From Deltaproteobacteria bacterium (GTDB taxonomy: Bacteria; Myxococcota_C; UBA6777), in assembly GCA_006226375.1 (NCBI GenBank), contig SBHC01000014.1, positions 109,236 to 173,235 of the forward strand: DNA of 64,000 bases, in the 5' to 3' direction. The position numbers were made by a program, and so were the translations under genes. Numbering within the stretch: position 1 is the first letter of the stretch; every line of letters begins with the position of its first letter. This document shows, one piece after another, positions 19,398-28,162 of this stretch. The notes below the pieces were generated by a model. The model had not been told where the DNA came from, searched no databases, and saw nothing but the letters and a program-made list of their open reading frames with translations.

Positions 19398-20231
19398 TCA
19401 GGCCAGGGTTCGGCTGTCGTCTTCGGAGCGGTAGTAGAGGTAGACGAACCCACCGGATACCGCGCACAGAAGGTGCCAAAACGCATGGCCTTGAATCAGG
19501 CTATGTTGTGAGCACCAGATGTGTTTGATGTCGAGAATCCAGATGGTGAAAGCCAGGCCCAGGCTGAGCGCTGCGGCTCCAAGAAGCCAGCGGTTGATGG
19601 TGGGCTTGCGCTTGATCTGGTCGTACATCTCGGTGACGAGGACCAGCGCGATCAAGCCTCCGAACAGCTGTCGTCGAACCAGCGGGACATAAGCGAGAAA
19701 GAAGCCCAAGATCACGTTGCTTGCGAGGTAGAGTGATAGGAAACGTCTTCCTGTCCACCGGAACGTTCGCGCCATGTTGTAGAGAACGATGAACGTGGCA
19801 AGCAGGTACATGGCCATCACGTCGAACCATTGCCCCACGAAGGTCATCGACGCATGGTAGAACATGCTGAACAGCCCGACCAAGACAACAGCCCAACCGT
19901 ACACGATGGTGTAGAGCGGGACGCTGTTGATCAAGTTGTTCTTTGCTGGGCTTCCGGAGTCTTTCAGGCTTTGGTTGCGTCGCAACATGCTGACAATCAA
20001 CAGACCGACCAATACAAAGCCAAGGTTGGAGTAGGTGTTGGCGGGTTGACGGATGGTCCCTGTGTGCAACGACTCACAGAAGCAATGCTTGGGCATGCAA
20101 GTGGCTGGAGCCCAGTTCTCCCATGAGATCGGGATATAGCCCCAAGCGACGGTCACGACTACAAAACCAAGAAACCACAAGAGCGCGAGTCCCACGTGGT
20201 GCAGCGAGCGGGAGGAGTTTGCCTGCGACAT
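19398..20231 (-). CDS. Ceramidase-like (alkaline phytoceramidase/CREST family) membrane hydrolase
   Basis: The ATG at 20231 follows AAAGGA and gives 277 residues. About seven membrane segments are visible, starting LALLWFLGFVVVTVAWG. CREST-type signatures are present in order: FCES followed by PANTYSNLGFVLVGL, the MFYHASMTFVGQWFDVMAMY segment with Ser, His and Asp, and a final HSLIQGHAFWH with two His. In the family these residues hold zinc and hydrolyse amide bonds of ceramide-like lipids or related membrane substrates. The gene lies about 110 bases downstream of the aspartyl protease gene on the same strand and may share its transcript. The true substrate cannot be read from the sequence. 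Confidence 0.82.
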   Translation of the reverse strand: MSQANSSRSLHHVGLALLWFLGFVVVTVAWGYIPISWENWAPATCMPKHCFCESLHTGTIRQPANTYSNLGFVLVGLLIVSMLRRNQSLKDSGSPAKNNLINSVPLYTIVYGWAVVLVGLFSMFYHASMTFVGQWFDVMAMYLLATFIVLYNMARTFRWTGRRFLSLYLASNVILGFFLAYVPLVRRQLFGGLIALVLVTEMYDQIKRKPTINRWLLGAAALSLGLAFTIWILDIKHIWCSQHSLIQGHAFWHLLCAVSGGFVYLYYRSEDDSRTLA

Positions 20232-20339
20232 ATACGAATCCTTTGCGTGAATGGAGCGGAACCCAAATTGTGATGGAAGAAAAAAGGGCGCAGGACGAAG
20301 ACGTGTCAATGATGTGTGTGGCACCCAGGAAAGGGAGAG

Positions 20340-21770
20340 TTAGCGCTTGTCCCATTGGCCGCTGACGAGCTCGACGCGGTAGCTTTCAAACTTGGGGGCG
20401 CGCTTGTCTTGGATGGAAACGCGAAGTCGCCCTCGGGCTTCCAACTCATCGATCGAGAAGCTGTAGTGTCCTACCTTGCGCTTGTTGCGTAGGTAGGTGA
20501 CGCGAAACTTCAAGGCGTTGGCGCCAAGCTTTGCGTGGTTCTCAACCACTCCCGAGAGCTTAAACACACGTCGCACCAAAAGGTTGGTGGTGAATCCTTT
20601 GAGGTGCTTCTTGGGCCACTTTACGAAGGGACGGAGGTCGGCGGCCTGGTTGCTGAAGCGCTTCTTGTCGTGGGGACGCAGTCGGATGCTACCGTTCGCC
20701 TGGTCGATGGTGACAAGGAAGCGTCGAAGCACGTTAAGGCCAAGCAAACCAACAACGTCTTGCTGGGGTTCACCGCAAGCATCACAGAGAACAAACGCCA
20801 CGTTGTGCAGGGTGTGGGGGCCAAGTGTGAGGTAAGGCAGGCGACCCACGCGAGCCTTGATCACACCGTTTGCCGTGTGGAGCGAGAGCGTTGGGGCGTA
20901 GCGAGGAGGAATGACTCCAAGACGCCGGGCCGTTCGACTCGACAGGGAGAGAAACGAAGCCCCTGTGTCTAGGAGAAAGTCGCGCCGACCTCTGGGAAGT
21001 CCCAAGGGAACAATCAAAGAGTTGCCATGACGTCGAACCTGGATGGAGAATTCTCCTTTGGCCGAGGATGGCGTTGGAGGTTGCTGACCCGGCTTCAAGA
21101 GGGTGGGTTTCTTGCGGCGCGTCGGAGGGGGCGCGATCGCCGGGCGACGGATGGGCAAGTCTCGAAGTGTTGTGCCTGTTTCTTTGGGACCCAGCCCGTG
21201 GGTCTTGGGAGCTTTGGACGAGGAACCCGCGTCGGCAAGTCGTCGTTCGGGGGAGCGCTTGATCGGTTCGTGAGAATGGGAAGGATCAACCTCCAACAAG
21301 TACGCCATTCGCTTGACCAGCTTGCGTCCGGTTCGCAGCACAGGATGTTGCTCGGAGATCTGGAACAAGTTGGCGACGTCGCGATCAAACAGCCAGTTTC
21401 CATAACGTCCAAGGGCATGGGAGGTGGAGCCTGGAAGCCACAACACCAACGTGGTGAGGAGTCCGATGTTTCCGAGCAAACACACCGTAAAGAAGGTGTC
21501 GAAGAAGCGCGCCCGCTTGTTCATGGTTTGCCGGAGCCAGGTGAGGAAACCGTTGAGAAAGAAGGCGGGCAAGATACCGATCGCGAGGCCAGCGCCGACC
21601 ATCAAGAGGCGTGATGTCATTCCTGTCCAGTGAATGGTGAGGCTTCCTCCCACCACGAGCACCAAGAGCAAGCTGACCAAACTACCAACCATCACCAACA
21701 AGGTGTACCAGAAGGAGGCAAACCACCCTCCAACTCCCTTGGCCACGTGGACATTCTCGTGTACGTTCAT
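20340..21770 (-). CDS. Membrane-anchored retropepsin-like aspartyl protease
   Basis: The 476-residue protein has three hydrophobic segments in the first 140 residues (SFWYTLLVMVGSLVSLLLVLV, LLMVGAGLAIGILPAFFL, TVCLLGNIGLLTTLVLWL). A Pro/Lys-rich linker follows, then a protease domain from about residue 255: FLLDTGASFLSLSSRTARRL with the catalytic DTGA, and VVGLLGLNVLRRFLVTIDQ, which matches the second conserved strand of single-domain bacterial retropepsin-like proteases. Such proteases act as dimers. About 100 more residues follow, of unknown fold. AAGG precedes the ATG. The ceramidase-like gene follows in the same direction. Confidence 0.82.
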   Translation of the reverse strand: MNVHENVHVAKGVGGWFASFWYTLLVMVGSLVSLLLVLVVGGSLTIHWTGMTSRLLMVGAGLAIGILPAFFLNGFLTWLRQTMNKRARFFDTFFTVCLLGNIGLLTTLVLWLPGSTSHALGRYGNWLFDRDVANLFQISEQHPVLRTGRKLVKRMAYLLEVDPSHSHEPIKRSPERRLADAGSSSKAPKTHGLGPKETGTTLRDLPIRRPAIAPPPTRRKKPTLLKPGQQPPTPSSAKGEFSIQVRRHGNSLIVPLGLPRGRRDFLLDTGASFLSLSSRTARRLGVIPPRYAPTLSLHTANGVIKARVGRLPYLTLGPHTLHNVAFVLCDACGEPQQDVVGLLGLNVLRRFLVTIDQANGSIRLRPHDKKRFSNQAADLRPFVKWPKKHLKGFTTNLLVRRVFKLSGVVENHAKLGANALKFRVTYLRNKRKVGHYSFSIDELEARGRLRVSIQDKRAPKFESYRVELVSGQWDKR

Positions 21771-22006
21771 TGCAAACCTTGTGTCTTTCCCAGAGCTTGT
21801 ACGCGAGGAACCGAATCTTTGTCGTTCCCGCAGGGTTTCCTGCCCAGTCTAGGGATTTGAATGGATCTCTGCAAGTTCCTGGGCGCATCCTATCCTTGAC
21901 CGCAACGCGCTTGTCTCGTACAACCGTTGGCGCTGTTGATGTTGCAGACTTTGAACAGTCGCAAGGAACCGGAACACCCGGATCCAAAGAAAGGACAAAC
22001 ACACAG

Positions 22007-23065
22007 ATGGCTCGTCGTAGCAACGCCAAAACAGGGACCCAAGTCCTGCGCGATCTTGAGAAAGGACAGCCGCTGGCTCCTGTGTATTACCTTCACGGTG
22101 ATGACCCCTATCAGATACGCAATCTGGTGTCGTTTGTGGTGGATCAGGTCCAGCCCGCGTTCAAAGATTTCAATCTTCACCAAGTCACCGGTGGAGAAGC
22201 TCCTGGCGAGCAGATCGCAGCCCTGGCACAGCAACTTCCTGTGATGGACGAACGCACTGTCGTAGTTGTCCGTGAGGCGTCTCAGCTTAAAAAAGCAGAC
22301 TGGGATGCGCTGCAGTTTTATCTGGAAGATCCTTCTCCTACGACGTGTCTGGTGTTCCTCACACCCACTGCAGACTCGGGTATCGATGGCCGCACCAAGT
22401 CGGGAAAGCTCCTTAAAACGTACCAGGTTCAGTGTCGCAAACCCTACGAAAATCGGATTCCACAGTGGATTCAAGAGCGCAGCCAAAGCTACGATTTGCG
22501 GCTGGGCCCTGGGGTGGTCGAGCGGTTGATGGATCTTCTGGGAACCGAGTTGTCTGCTTTGGACAATGCGCTCCAGCGATTGGCCCTGTTTATTGGGGGG
22601 GCCGGACAAGTCTCTCTGGATGTGGTCAACGAGGCGATCTCCAGCGACCGAAGTTACAATGTGTTTGAACTGGTCAAGCTCGTGGGGAACCGTCAGTTTG
22701 AGCAGGCGTTAAGGTATCTGCGCGGTGGAATGGCACGAGGAGAAGCTCCCCTCAAGCTGCTGGGGCTTTTGGCCAAGACATTTCGTGAGCTTCTTGATGC
22801 GCGAGTGCTTTTTGATCAAGGCGAACGATCACTGCAAGCCTTTGATCGTTACATCAACCCAAAGCTTCGTTACGATCGGAATGAGCGGATCCGCGCGTTC
22901 CTCGATCAGGTGAGCTGTTTCTCTCGCCAAGAATTGATCCGAGCGTTGCAACTGATGCACCAGACTGATCTGTCCCTTAAATCCACTTCAGGCCTCACAG
23001 ACGAACTCCTCATGGAGCGGCTCTTGTTTGAGATGTGTCTACCCACTGTGCCACGAGCGCGCTAG
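22007..23065 (+). CDS. holA: DNA polymerase III delta subunit (clamp loader)
   Basis: The 352-residue product from the ATG at 22007 has the normal delta-subunit length. An open frame extends upstream to 21770 but lacks family similarity and the AAGGAC site just before 22007. It shows the typical opening APVYYLHGDDPYQIRNLV, the CLVFLTP strand, the LLGTELSALDNALQRLAL segment and the C-terminal collar region with LLGLLAKTFRELL and LMHQTDLSLKS. Delta opens the beta sliding clamp in the replisome. The gene is divergent from the aspartyl protease gene and converges with the kinase-FGE gene 23 bases later. Confidence 0.95.
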   Translation: MARRSNAKTGTQVLRDLEKGQPLAPVYYLHGDDPYQIRNLVSFVVDQVQPAFKDFNLHQVTGGEAPGEQIAALAQQLPVMDERTVVVVREASQLKKADWDALQFYLEDPSPTTCLVFLTPTADSGIDGRTKSGKLLKTYQVQCRKPYENRIPQWIQERSQSYDLRLGPGVVERLMDLLGTELSALDNALQRLALFIGGAGQVSLDVVNEAISSDRSYNVFELVKLVGNRQFEQALRYLRGGMARGEAPLKLLGLLAKTFRELLDARVLFDQGERSLQAFDRYINPKLRYDRNERIRAFLDQVSCFSRQELIRALQLMHQTDLSLKSTSGLTDELLMERLLFEMCLPTVPRAR

Positions 23066-23088
23066 CTTCCTTTGTTGTGGAAGTCGCT

Positions 23089-25938
23089 TTATTCCTCGTC
23101 ACCGTCGGGTAGTGAGCGGCAGGGGCGCAATCCCAGGTGGGACGCTCGGTTGTAAGCCAAAGCGTTGTTGCGGTTGGCCAGTCGTACGCGCGAGACCTGC
23201 CCCAGCCAGCTTCCCCCACGAAAGTTACGGTAGTGGTTGGGATCTTCTTCGGTGTGAGAGGGCGCTGGGAGGGCCATCGCGCCATGGATGTGACCATCTT
23301 GCACATACTCGTCGGCGCACCAGTCGCGGCTGTTGCCTGCCATCCCACGAACACCGTAGGGGCTAACGTCGACGGGGTAGCTGTCGACAACGGAGGGGGT
23401 GAGGCGTCCGGGGATGTGGCTATCGCGCATACAGCACCAGGATGCGTCGAAGTGGTCGCCCCAGGGAAAGAAGCGGCCGTCCACGCCTCGTGCGGCTTTT
23501 TCCCACTCCAACTCTGTGGGCAATCGCCAGGGCTGTCCTGTGGCTTCGCTTAACCAGGATGTGTAGGCTTTGGCGCTCCACCAATCGATCATGACCACGG
23601 GCCACTCGGGGTCCCAAATGTCGCCGTCTGCGTCGGGGCCCAGGTCGAAATGTCCCTTGTCATCGCGCTTGTAAATGATCGCCCCTGGCACATCTTCACT
23701 GCTGGAGCGTTCCCTTGGGACATAGCGCAGGGCCTCTTCTTCTCGGCCTTGTTGGACCAAGTCGTTGAGGAAATTAAGGTATTCAGCGTTGGTTGTGGAA
23801 AACCGTTGGATGGTAAATCCTTCCACCCAGATCTTTTGTCGTTCAAAGCCCTTCTCGACAAGGGGATCGCCGCCTGCCCAAAACCAGCCTGCTGGCACAT
23901 ACACCTCGTTGTCTGACAGAGAGCCCTTGGGCGGAAGCCAGATCGGTCGAGCCTCGTTTTCGCCAGGTGCCTGACCGTCCCAATGCTCCTGACGGTGGAT
24001 CACGATGGGATACCTTACCGTTTCGTGGCCTTCTGAGCGCAAGTGCAAAACATAGCTTCCCATGGGCAGAGAGAGCTTGCGTTTGGGCGTTTTTCCCACA
24101 CACAAGACAAACCGAGGTTCCAAGCGACGGTTCACCTCGGCGTATTCGTAGAGGTCAACGGTGGCTGCAACCGGCTGGGTTAACAAGGTGAAGCTTCCGT
24201 CACCTTTGAGATAATCTGCAAAATGACGGCCCACATCGTGCTGCCGAAGAAACACTGCAAATTGTGCGGCGGTGTTGTGGTCGCGCTGGGATTCGGCTTC
24301 TTGGTGACGGGTTTTGTAGTGCTGGGCCAGGCGTTGGTGGGCTTCTTCCCACCCTGGCGCATAGGTCAGCGCGCCTTGAAGCAACTGGATGTATTGGGCC
24401 TGACGAAGAGCCGCTTCATGGAGCAGTTGCTTCGCTTCTTGTTCCAACTCCCACGCGGGCATCTTGATGGTTTCAGGTTCGTGGGGAGCGATGGTTTCGA
24501 GCAAAGCCTCGGCTTGTTCTTGTTTGTTTTTGGCCCGCTCCCGAAAGTTTTGGATCTCGGGGTACAAACGCTTGGCTTTCTCTACCCATTGGCTGGCATG
24601 TTCACGCTTTTGAGAGCCGTCCAGCCATGCTGTGATCTCCTTTGCCAACTCTCCAGCGTGTGCGTACCGTTCTTTGGGTTCAAAGGCCATGGCCTTTTGG
24701 CAAACTCGCAACAACTCTGGGGGAATCCAAAGCGAGTGCCAGCTCTCTACCTCTACCTCCGTTACGGCTCGTACTTCCAGTACAGTCTTGCCCATGGATA
24801 CGGGTTCTTGGCTGTCGGGCAGGGGCGGAAAGTACGGTTTTCCTTGCTGCGCTTTGTGGAGCAGCGTAGCAGGGCTACCACCTGTGAAAGGCGGTCGGCC
24901 TGCAAGGATCTCGTACAACATGGCACCCAGCGCAAACACATCGGCTGCGGCTGTCAGGGTTTCCACTTCCCCCATCGCTTGTTCGGGGGGCATGTAGGCC
25001 AACGTTCCCACCAGATTGCCGCTCTGTGTCTCATGGATACGATGTTGCGAACGGTCCGTGGTGACCTGGAGGTCAGAGTCTGCTGCGACTCGATCAGGAC
25101 GTCCAAGCACCTTGGCGACGCCCCAATCGACGACGAGAGCTTCGCCGTAGTCCCCGACCATTACGTTGTCGGCTTTGATGTCGCGATGAAGGACGTTTCG
25201 GGAGTGGGCGTAAGCGATCGCCTCGCAGACTTTGAGAAAGGTCTCGACCAAACGTCGCAGCGTCCAACCATCGGATTCGGCCCAGACTTCAGCCTTCCGA
25301 GAGGCCTGGTGGACACGATGGATCACTTTGCTGAAGGTCTGCCCTTTGACTTCTTTCATCGTGAAGTAGATGCGATCGTCGGGCAGATGACCGAGTTCGT
25401 GCACAGGAACAATGCCTGGGTGCTTAAGTTGAGCGGTGATCTGGGCTTCTTCCACGAACCGGACCAGGGCGGCGGGGTGTTCGCGCATGTCATCCCGGAT
25501 GATCTTGACGGCGACCACACGGTTTAACGCGATATCCCGAACCCGACGAACCTCTCCCATGCCTCCCAGGCCGATCTGGCCGAGGTCTTCGTAGCGTCGT
25601 AAAAAGGTGTCGTTCTGGGTTGGGGGGCTCGTGGTAAAGCCAGGCATCAGCTCGGTTGGAGCGACATCCATACGTGAGTCAGAGAGGGGAGGGGTTGATT
25701 TTTGGTTGGTTCCACTCCAGTGCGTTTTCCCCATAGAGACGTGCTCGGCGGTGGCTCTCACAGGCTCCAAGGTCTCCAGAGAGACGGGCTCGGTGTGAGA
25801 GTCGTACATCGTCCGACCGATCCAGGCTGCGGTCGGTATAGCTCCTTCTTGCTCGTATTGCCATCGACGAAGAAGCTCCTCCTTCGCCTCTGGTGAGAGT
25901 TTGTTCCGCGCTGCAAAGGCTTCCAACCACGCCTTCAT
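23089..25938 (-). CDS. Ser/Thr protein kinase fused to a formylglycine-generating-enzyme-like (SUMF1) domain
   Basis: The protein has 949 residues. After about 130 N-terminal residues comes a kinase domain (GLGGMGEVRRVRD, VAVKIIRDD, VLHRDIKADNVMV, VVDWGVAKVL with DWG in place of DFG, YMPPEQAMG). A helical middle part covers about residues 430-640. The C-terminal 250 residues form an FGE-type domain: RLPTELEWEKAARG, FFPWGDHFD, SPYGVRGMAGNSRDWCADEY, FRGGSWLG, LGLRPCRSL. Copper-dependent FGEs have Cys soon after GGSW, but here Gly follows, so aldehyde-forming activity is unlikely and the domain may bind ligands as in Pkn1-type proteins. AAAGG precedes the ATG. Confidence 0.93.
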   Translation of the reverse strand: MKAWLEAFAARNKLSPEAKEELLRRWQYEQEGAIPTAAWIGRTMYDSHTEPVSLETLEPVRATAEHVSMGKTHWSGTNQKSTPPLSDSRMDVAPTELMPGFTTSPPTQNDTFLRRYEDLGQIGLGGMGEVRRVRDIALNRVVAVKIIRDDMREHPAALVRFVEEAQITAQLKHPGIVPVHELGHLPDDRIYFTMKEVKGQTFSKVIHRVHQASRKAEVWAESDGWTLRRLVETFLKVCEAIAYAHSRNVLHRDIKADNVMVGDYGEALVVDWGVAKVLGRPDRVAADSDLQVTTDRSQHRIHETQSGNLVGTLAYMPPEQAMGEVETLTAAADVFALGAMLYEILAGRPPFTGGSPATLLHKAQQGKPYFPPLPDSQEPVSMGKTVLEVRAVTEVEVESWHSLWIPPELLRVCQKAMAFEPKERYAHAGELAKEITAWLDGSQKREHASQWVEKAKRLYPEIQNFRERAKNKQEQAEALLETIAPHEPETIKMPAWELEQEAKQLLHEAALRQAQYIQLLQGALTYAPGWEEAHQRLAQHYKTRHQEAESQRDHNTAAQFAVFLRQHDVGRHFADYLKGDGSFTLLTQPVAATVDLYEYAEVNRRLEPRFVLCVGKTPKRKLSLPMGSYVLHLRSEGHETVRYPIVIHRQEHWDGQAPGENEARPIWLPPKGSLSDNEVYVPAGWFWAGGDPLVEKGFERQKIWVEGFTIQRFSTTNAEYLNFLNDLVQQGREEEALRYVPRERSSSEDVPGAIIYKRDDKGHFDLGPDADGDIWDPEWPVVMIDWWSAKAYTSWLSEATGQPWRLPTELEWEKAARGVDGRFFPWGDHFDASWCCMRDSHIPGRLTPSVVDSYPVDVSPYGVRGMAGNSRDWCADEYVQDGHIHGAMALPAPSHTEEDPNHYRNFRGGSWLGQVSRVRLANRNNALAYNRASHLGLRPCRSLPDGDEE

Positions 25939-26086
25939 CGTTCAACCTTTTTCTCTCGGTGGATCGATTGTCTCATGGCGCAAGAATACTGGTGTTGTTG
26001 AGCCTTTGCAACCAAGTTGAAAGCTGTCGCGGAGAGAGCGGGTCACCGCAGTGGAAGTGCAGGCGAGCGGGCGCTTCCCGACTTTC

Positions 26087-26497
26087 TCAGTCGAGGGTGT
26101 CTTGCAGGGCGACCAAAATGTCGATGTAGCTGACGATGCCGATCAAGGTTCCGTCGTGGTCGTCGGCGACGGGAACCGCGCTCAGCTTTTGCTCAACCAT
26201 CAACTGAATCACATCAGAGATGGGGTCGTCTGCGCCGACAGAGAAAACTCCGCTGCTCATCACGGTGTTGACTTTTTGGTTCTCCCAGTTGGCCGCGTTG
26301 GGAAACTCCAACTCCACTTCGGTGGGGGAGGAGGAGGCTCGGATGTCACGATCGCTGATCATTCCCACCAACTCATTGCCGTTGACCACTGGAACGTGGC
26401 GAATGTCCATCTCGTACAACAAGTCGGCCACCTCTCCCAAGGTTGCGTTGTACTGCACGGCAGCAGGCTCTGCGGTCATAATGTCTCGTACCAACAT
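26087..26497 (-). CDS. CBS-domain pair protein
   Basis: The ATG at 26497 lies behind AAGGGAG, giving 136 residues, essentially just two CBS motifs. The first opens VRDIMTAEPAAVQYNATLGE and ends MISDRDI. The second runs from VNTVMSSGVFSVGADDPISD to IGIVSYIDIL. Stand-alone CBS pairs usually bind adenine nucleotides and act as energy-state sensors, but the partner here is unknown. The gene is divergent from the patatin gene across 240 bases. Confidence 0.92.
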   Translation of the reverse strand: MLVRDIMTAEPAAVQYNATLGEVADLLYEMDIRHVPVVNGNELVGMISDRDIRASSSPTEVELEFPNAANWENQKVNTVMSSGVFSVGADDPISDVIQLMVEQKLSAVPVADDHDGTLIGIVSYIDILVALQDTLD

Positions 26498-26737
26498 CGG
26501 AAACTCCCTTGTCTCAATCACGGAATGCCGTGTGGGGGGCGGAAATGGTTTGTCAAACACGTTGTGTGTCTTCCCCAAGCATACTGGACTGTCTGGGCTT
26601 GTGATTGCTTTGGATCAAGAACACCGTTGATTTTTCCAGCCAGCCTTGTGGGCGACGAGCCACGCTTTGCTGTGTCTTGCGATAACGGACGAAACCGACT
26701 ACGTTTCTTTTCCACGTTGGAGGAGAGAGGAAAAGCT

Positions 26738-27574
26738 GTGCCTGAACCCTGTTCCAAGTCATCAGAATTGCCCACAACACCGGGACCTTCCCTGCGCGAG
26801 TGGTTGGAAGAGGCTCCGTTCTCTCTGGTCATGTCATCAGGGTTCTTTGGGTTCTTTGCCCACTGTGGAATGTTGAGTGCGTTGGAGGAAGAAGGCCTTG
26901 TTCCCCAAGGACTGGCTGGCTCCAGCGCCGGTGCGCTGGTTGCAGGTTGCTGGGCTGCTGGACTTTCGGCAGAGTCCATCCGCGAGCGACTCCTGACCCT
27001 CAAACGACAAGACTTCTGGGATCCTGGCCTGGGCTGGGGATTTCTCAAAGGCCGGAAGTTTCAGGCGGAGCTGCGTGACCTCTTGCCTGTCCACACATTT
27101 GAAGAGTGCCGAGCCCCGCTGCGAATGTCGCTGTACGATGTCCGCCGACGGACTACAGTTGTGCGTTCCGAAGGTCCGCTTGTTCCGGCGATTCATGCTT
27201 CTTGCGCGGTGCCGTTCTTGTTTCAACCGGTGCGGTTGGAAGGACGCCTGTTCCTGGACGGAGGGGTCTCGGACCGGCCGGGTCTTGCTGGGGTCCCTTC
27301 CACAGAGCGAGTCTTGTTTCATCACCTGGCGTCGCGGTCTCCTTGGCGACGAAAAAACAGTCCATCCTTGCAGTTGCCCCAACGCGAGGGGCTGACATCG
27401 TTGGTCATTCATGACTTGCCACGTGTGAATCCCTTTCGGTTGGAGCGTGGTCGTCAGGCTTTCTTTGCTGCACGTCATGCTACCCAACGGGCGCTCTCCC
27501 TCCCTTTGGAGGGTGGAGCCGTCCACTTGACCAGCGACCCTTCTCAGCTTGTAGAGCCGAGTAGAGCGTCATGA
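26738..27574 (+). CDS. Patatin-like phospholipase
   Basis: The GTG at 26738 follows GAGAGG with nine-base spacing and yields 278 residues. The nucleophile elbow GSSAG is in QGLAGSSAGALVAG and the catalytic Asp in FLDGGVSDRPG, so the Ser-Asp dyad is intact. The oxyanion loop, normally GGGxxG, reads SSGFFGFFAHCG and has lost most of its glycines. No signal peptide is seen, so it is probably cytoplasmic or delivered in another way. Members hydrolyse acyl esters of membrane lipids. The final 60 residues are basic and lack recognisable motifs. Confidence 0.87.
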   Translation: MPEPCSKSSELPTTPGPSLREWLEEAPFSLVMSSGFFGFFAHCGMLSALEEEGLVPQGLAGSSAGALVAGCWAAGLSAESIRERLLTLKRQDFWDPGLGWGFLKGRKFQAELRDLLPVHTFEECRAPLRMSLYDVRRRTTVVRSEGPLVPAIHASCAVPFLFQPVRLEGRLFLDGGVSDRPGLAGVPSTERVLFHHLASRSPWRRKNSPSLQLPQREGLTSLVIHDLPRVNPFRLERGRQAFFAARHATQRALSLPLEGGAVHLTSDPSQLVEPSRAS

Positions 27575-27688
27575 CGAGTCTTAGGGTTTTGCATTGAATC
27601 GAAGGAAACAGAACACCCCACCGGCTTGCCCCTAAGGAGAGACATCCCTATCGTAGGGTTGCCATCCACGGGAAGGAGTAGAATACGT

Positions 27689-28144
27689 ATGAAGTCCATC
27701 AAACGATTTTTCTGGATCACTTTGTTGCTTGTGACATTGGGCGCAGGTACTTATTACCCCATGTCTCGACACGTGGTGACCTACCAATCCAGCACGACAA
27801 TCCTCAACAAAGAGAGCTGGAGCTTTAAGGACACCTTCATCAACCTCGACAAAGAACCTGACAAGTGGTGCACCGTATTGAGCAGCGCTACATTGAGTCA
27901 GTACTTTCGCGAACATCACATGATGGCGTCGATGAAGAACCGTGTACGTTGTTCGGCCAAGTCCACGTTGTATGGGGTTTGGAACTCCGTCAAAAACAAC
28001 GTGAAAAAAGGCGTGAACAGCGGGGCCAACTGGATTAAGCGAGAATCCCCCAAGCAGCTACGCAATCTTCGTGACAAGGCTCGTCAGGGTGTTCGTTACA
28101 TCAAACAGAAGACCAAAGAAGGCATCCGTCAGATGCAAAAGTAA
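27689..28144 (+). CDS. Small basic protein with N-terminal membrane anchor
   Basis: The ATG at 27689 follows AAGGAG by eleven bases. The 151-residue product starts MKSIKRFFWITLLLVTLGAG, a signal anchor or uncleaved signal, and the rest is very basic with many Lys and Arg. The C-terminal half (GVWNSVKNNVKKGVNSG, LRNLRDKARQGVRYIK) looks amphipathic-helical. I recognise no family. It follows the patatin gene by 114 bases and converges with the alpha-2-macroglobulin gene. Confidence 0.65.
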   Translation: MKSIKRFFWITLLLVTLGAGTYYPMSRHVVTYQSSTTILNKESWSFKDTFINLDKEPDKWCTVLSSATLSQYFREHHMMASMKNRVRCSAKSTLYGVWNSVKNNVKKGVNSGANWIKRESPKQLRNLRDKARQGVRYIKQKTKEGIRQMQK

Positions 28145-28162
28145 GAGGCTGGACTGTGGGGG

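Noticed and set aside
23061..23084. Small hairpin CTTCC/GGAAG between holA and the kinase gene as terminator
   Set aside because: The stem has only five pairs and no T tract directly follows.
24223..25527. Open frame of 434 codons on the plus strand
   Set aside because: It is antisense to the kinase-FGE gene. The apparent HRD-like pieces are only mirror products.
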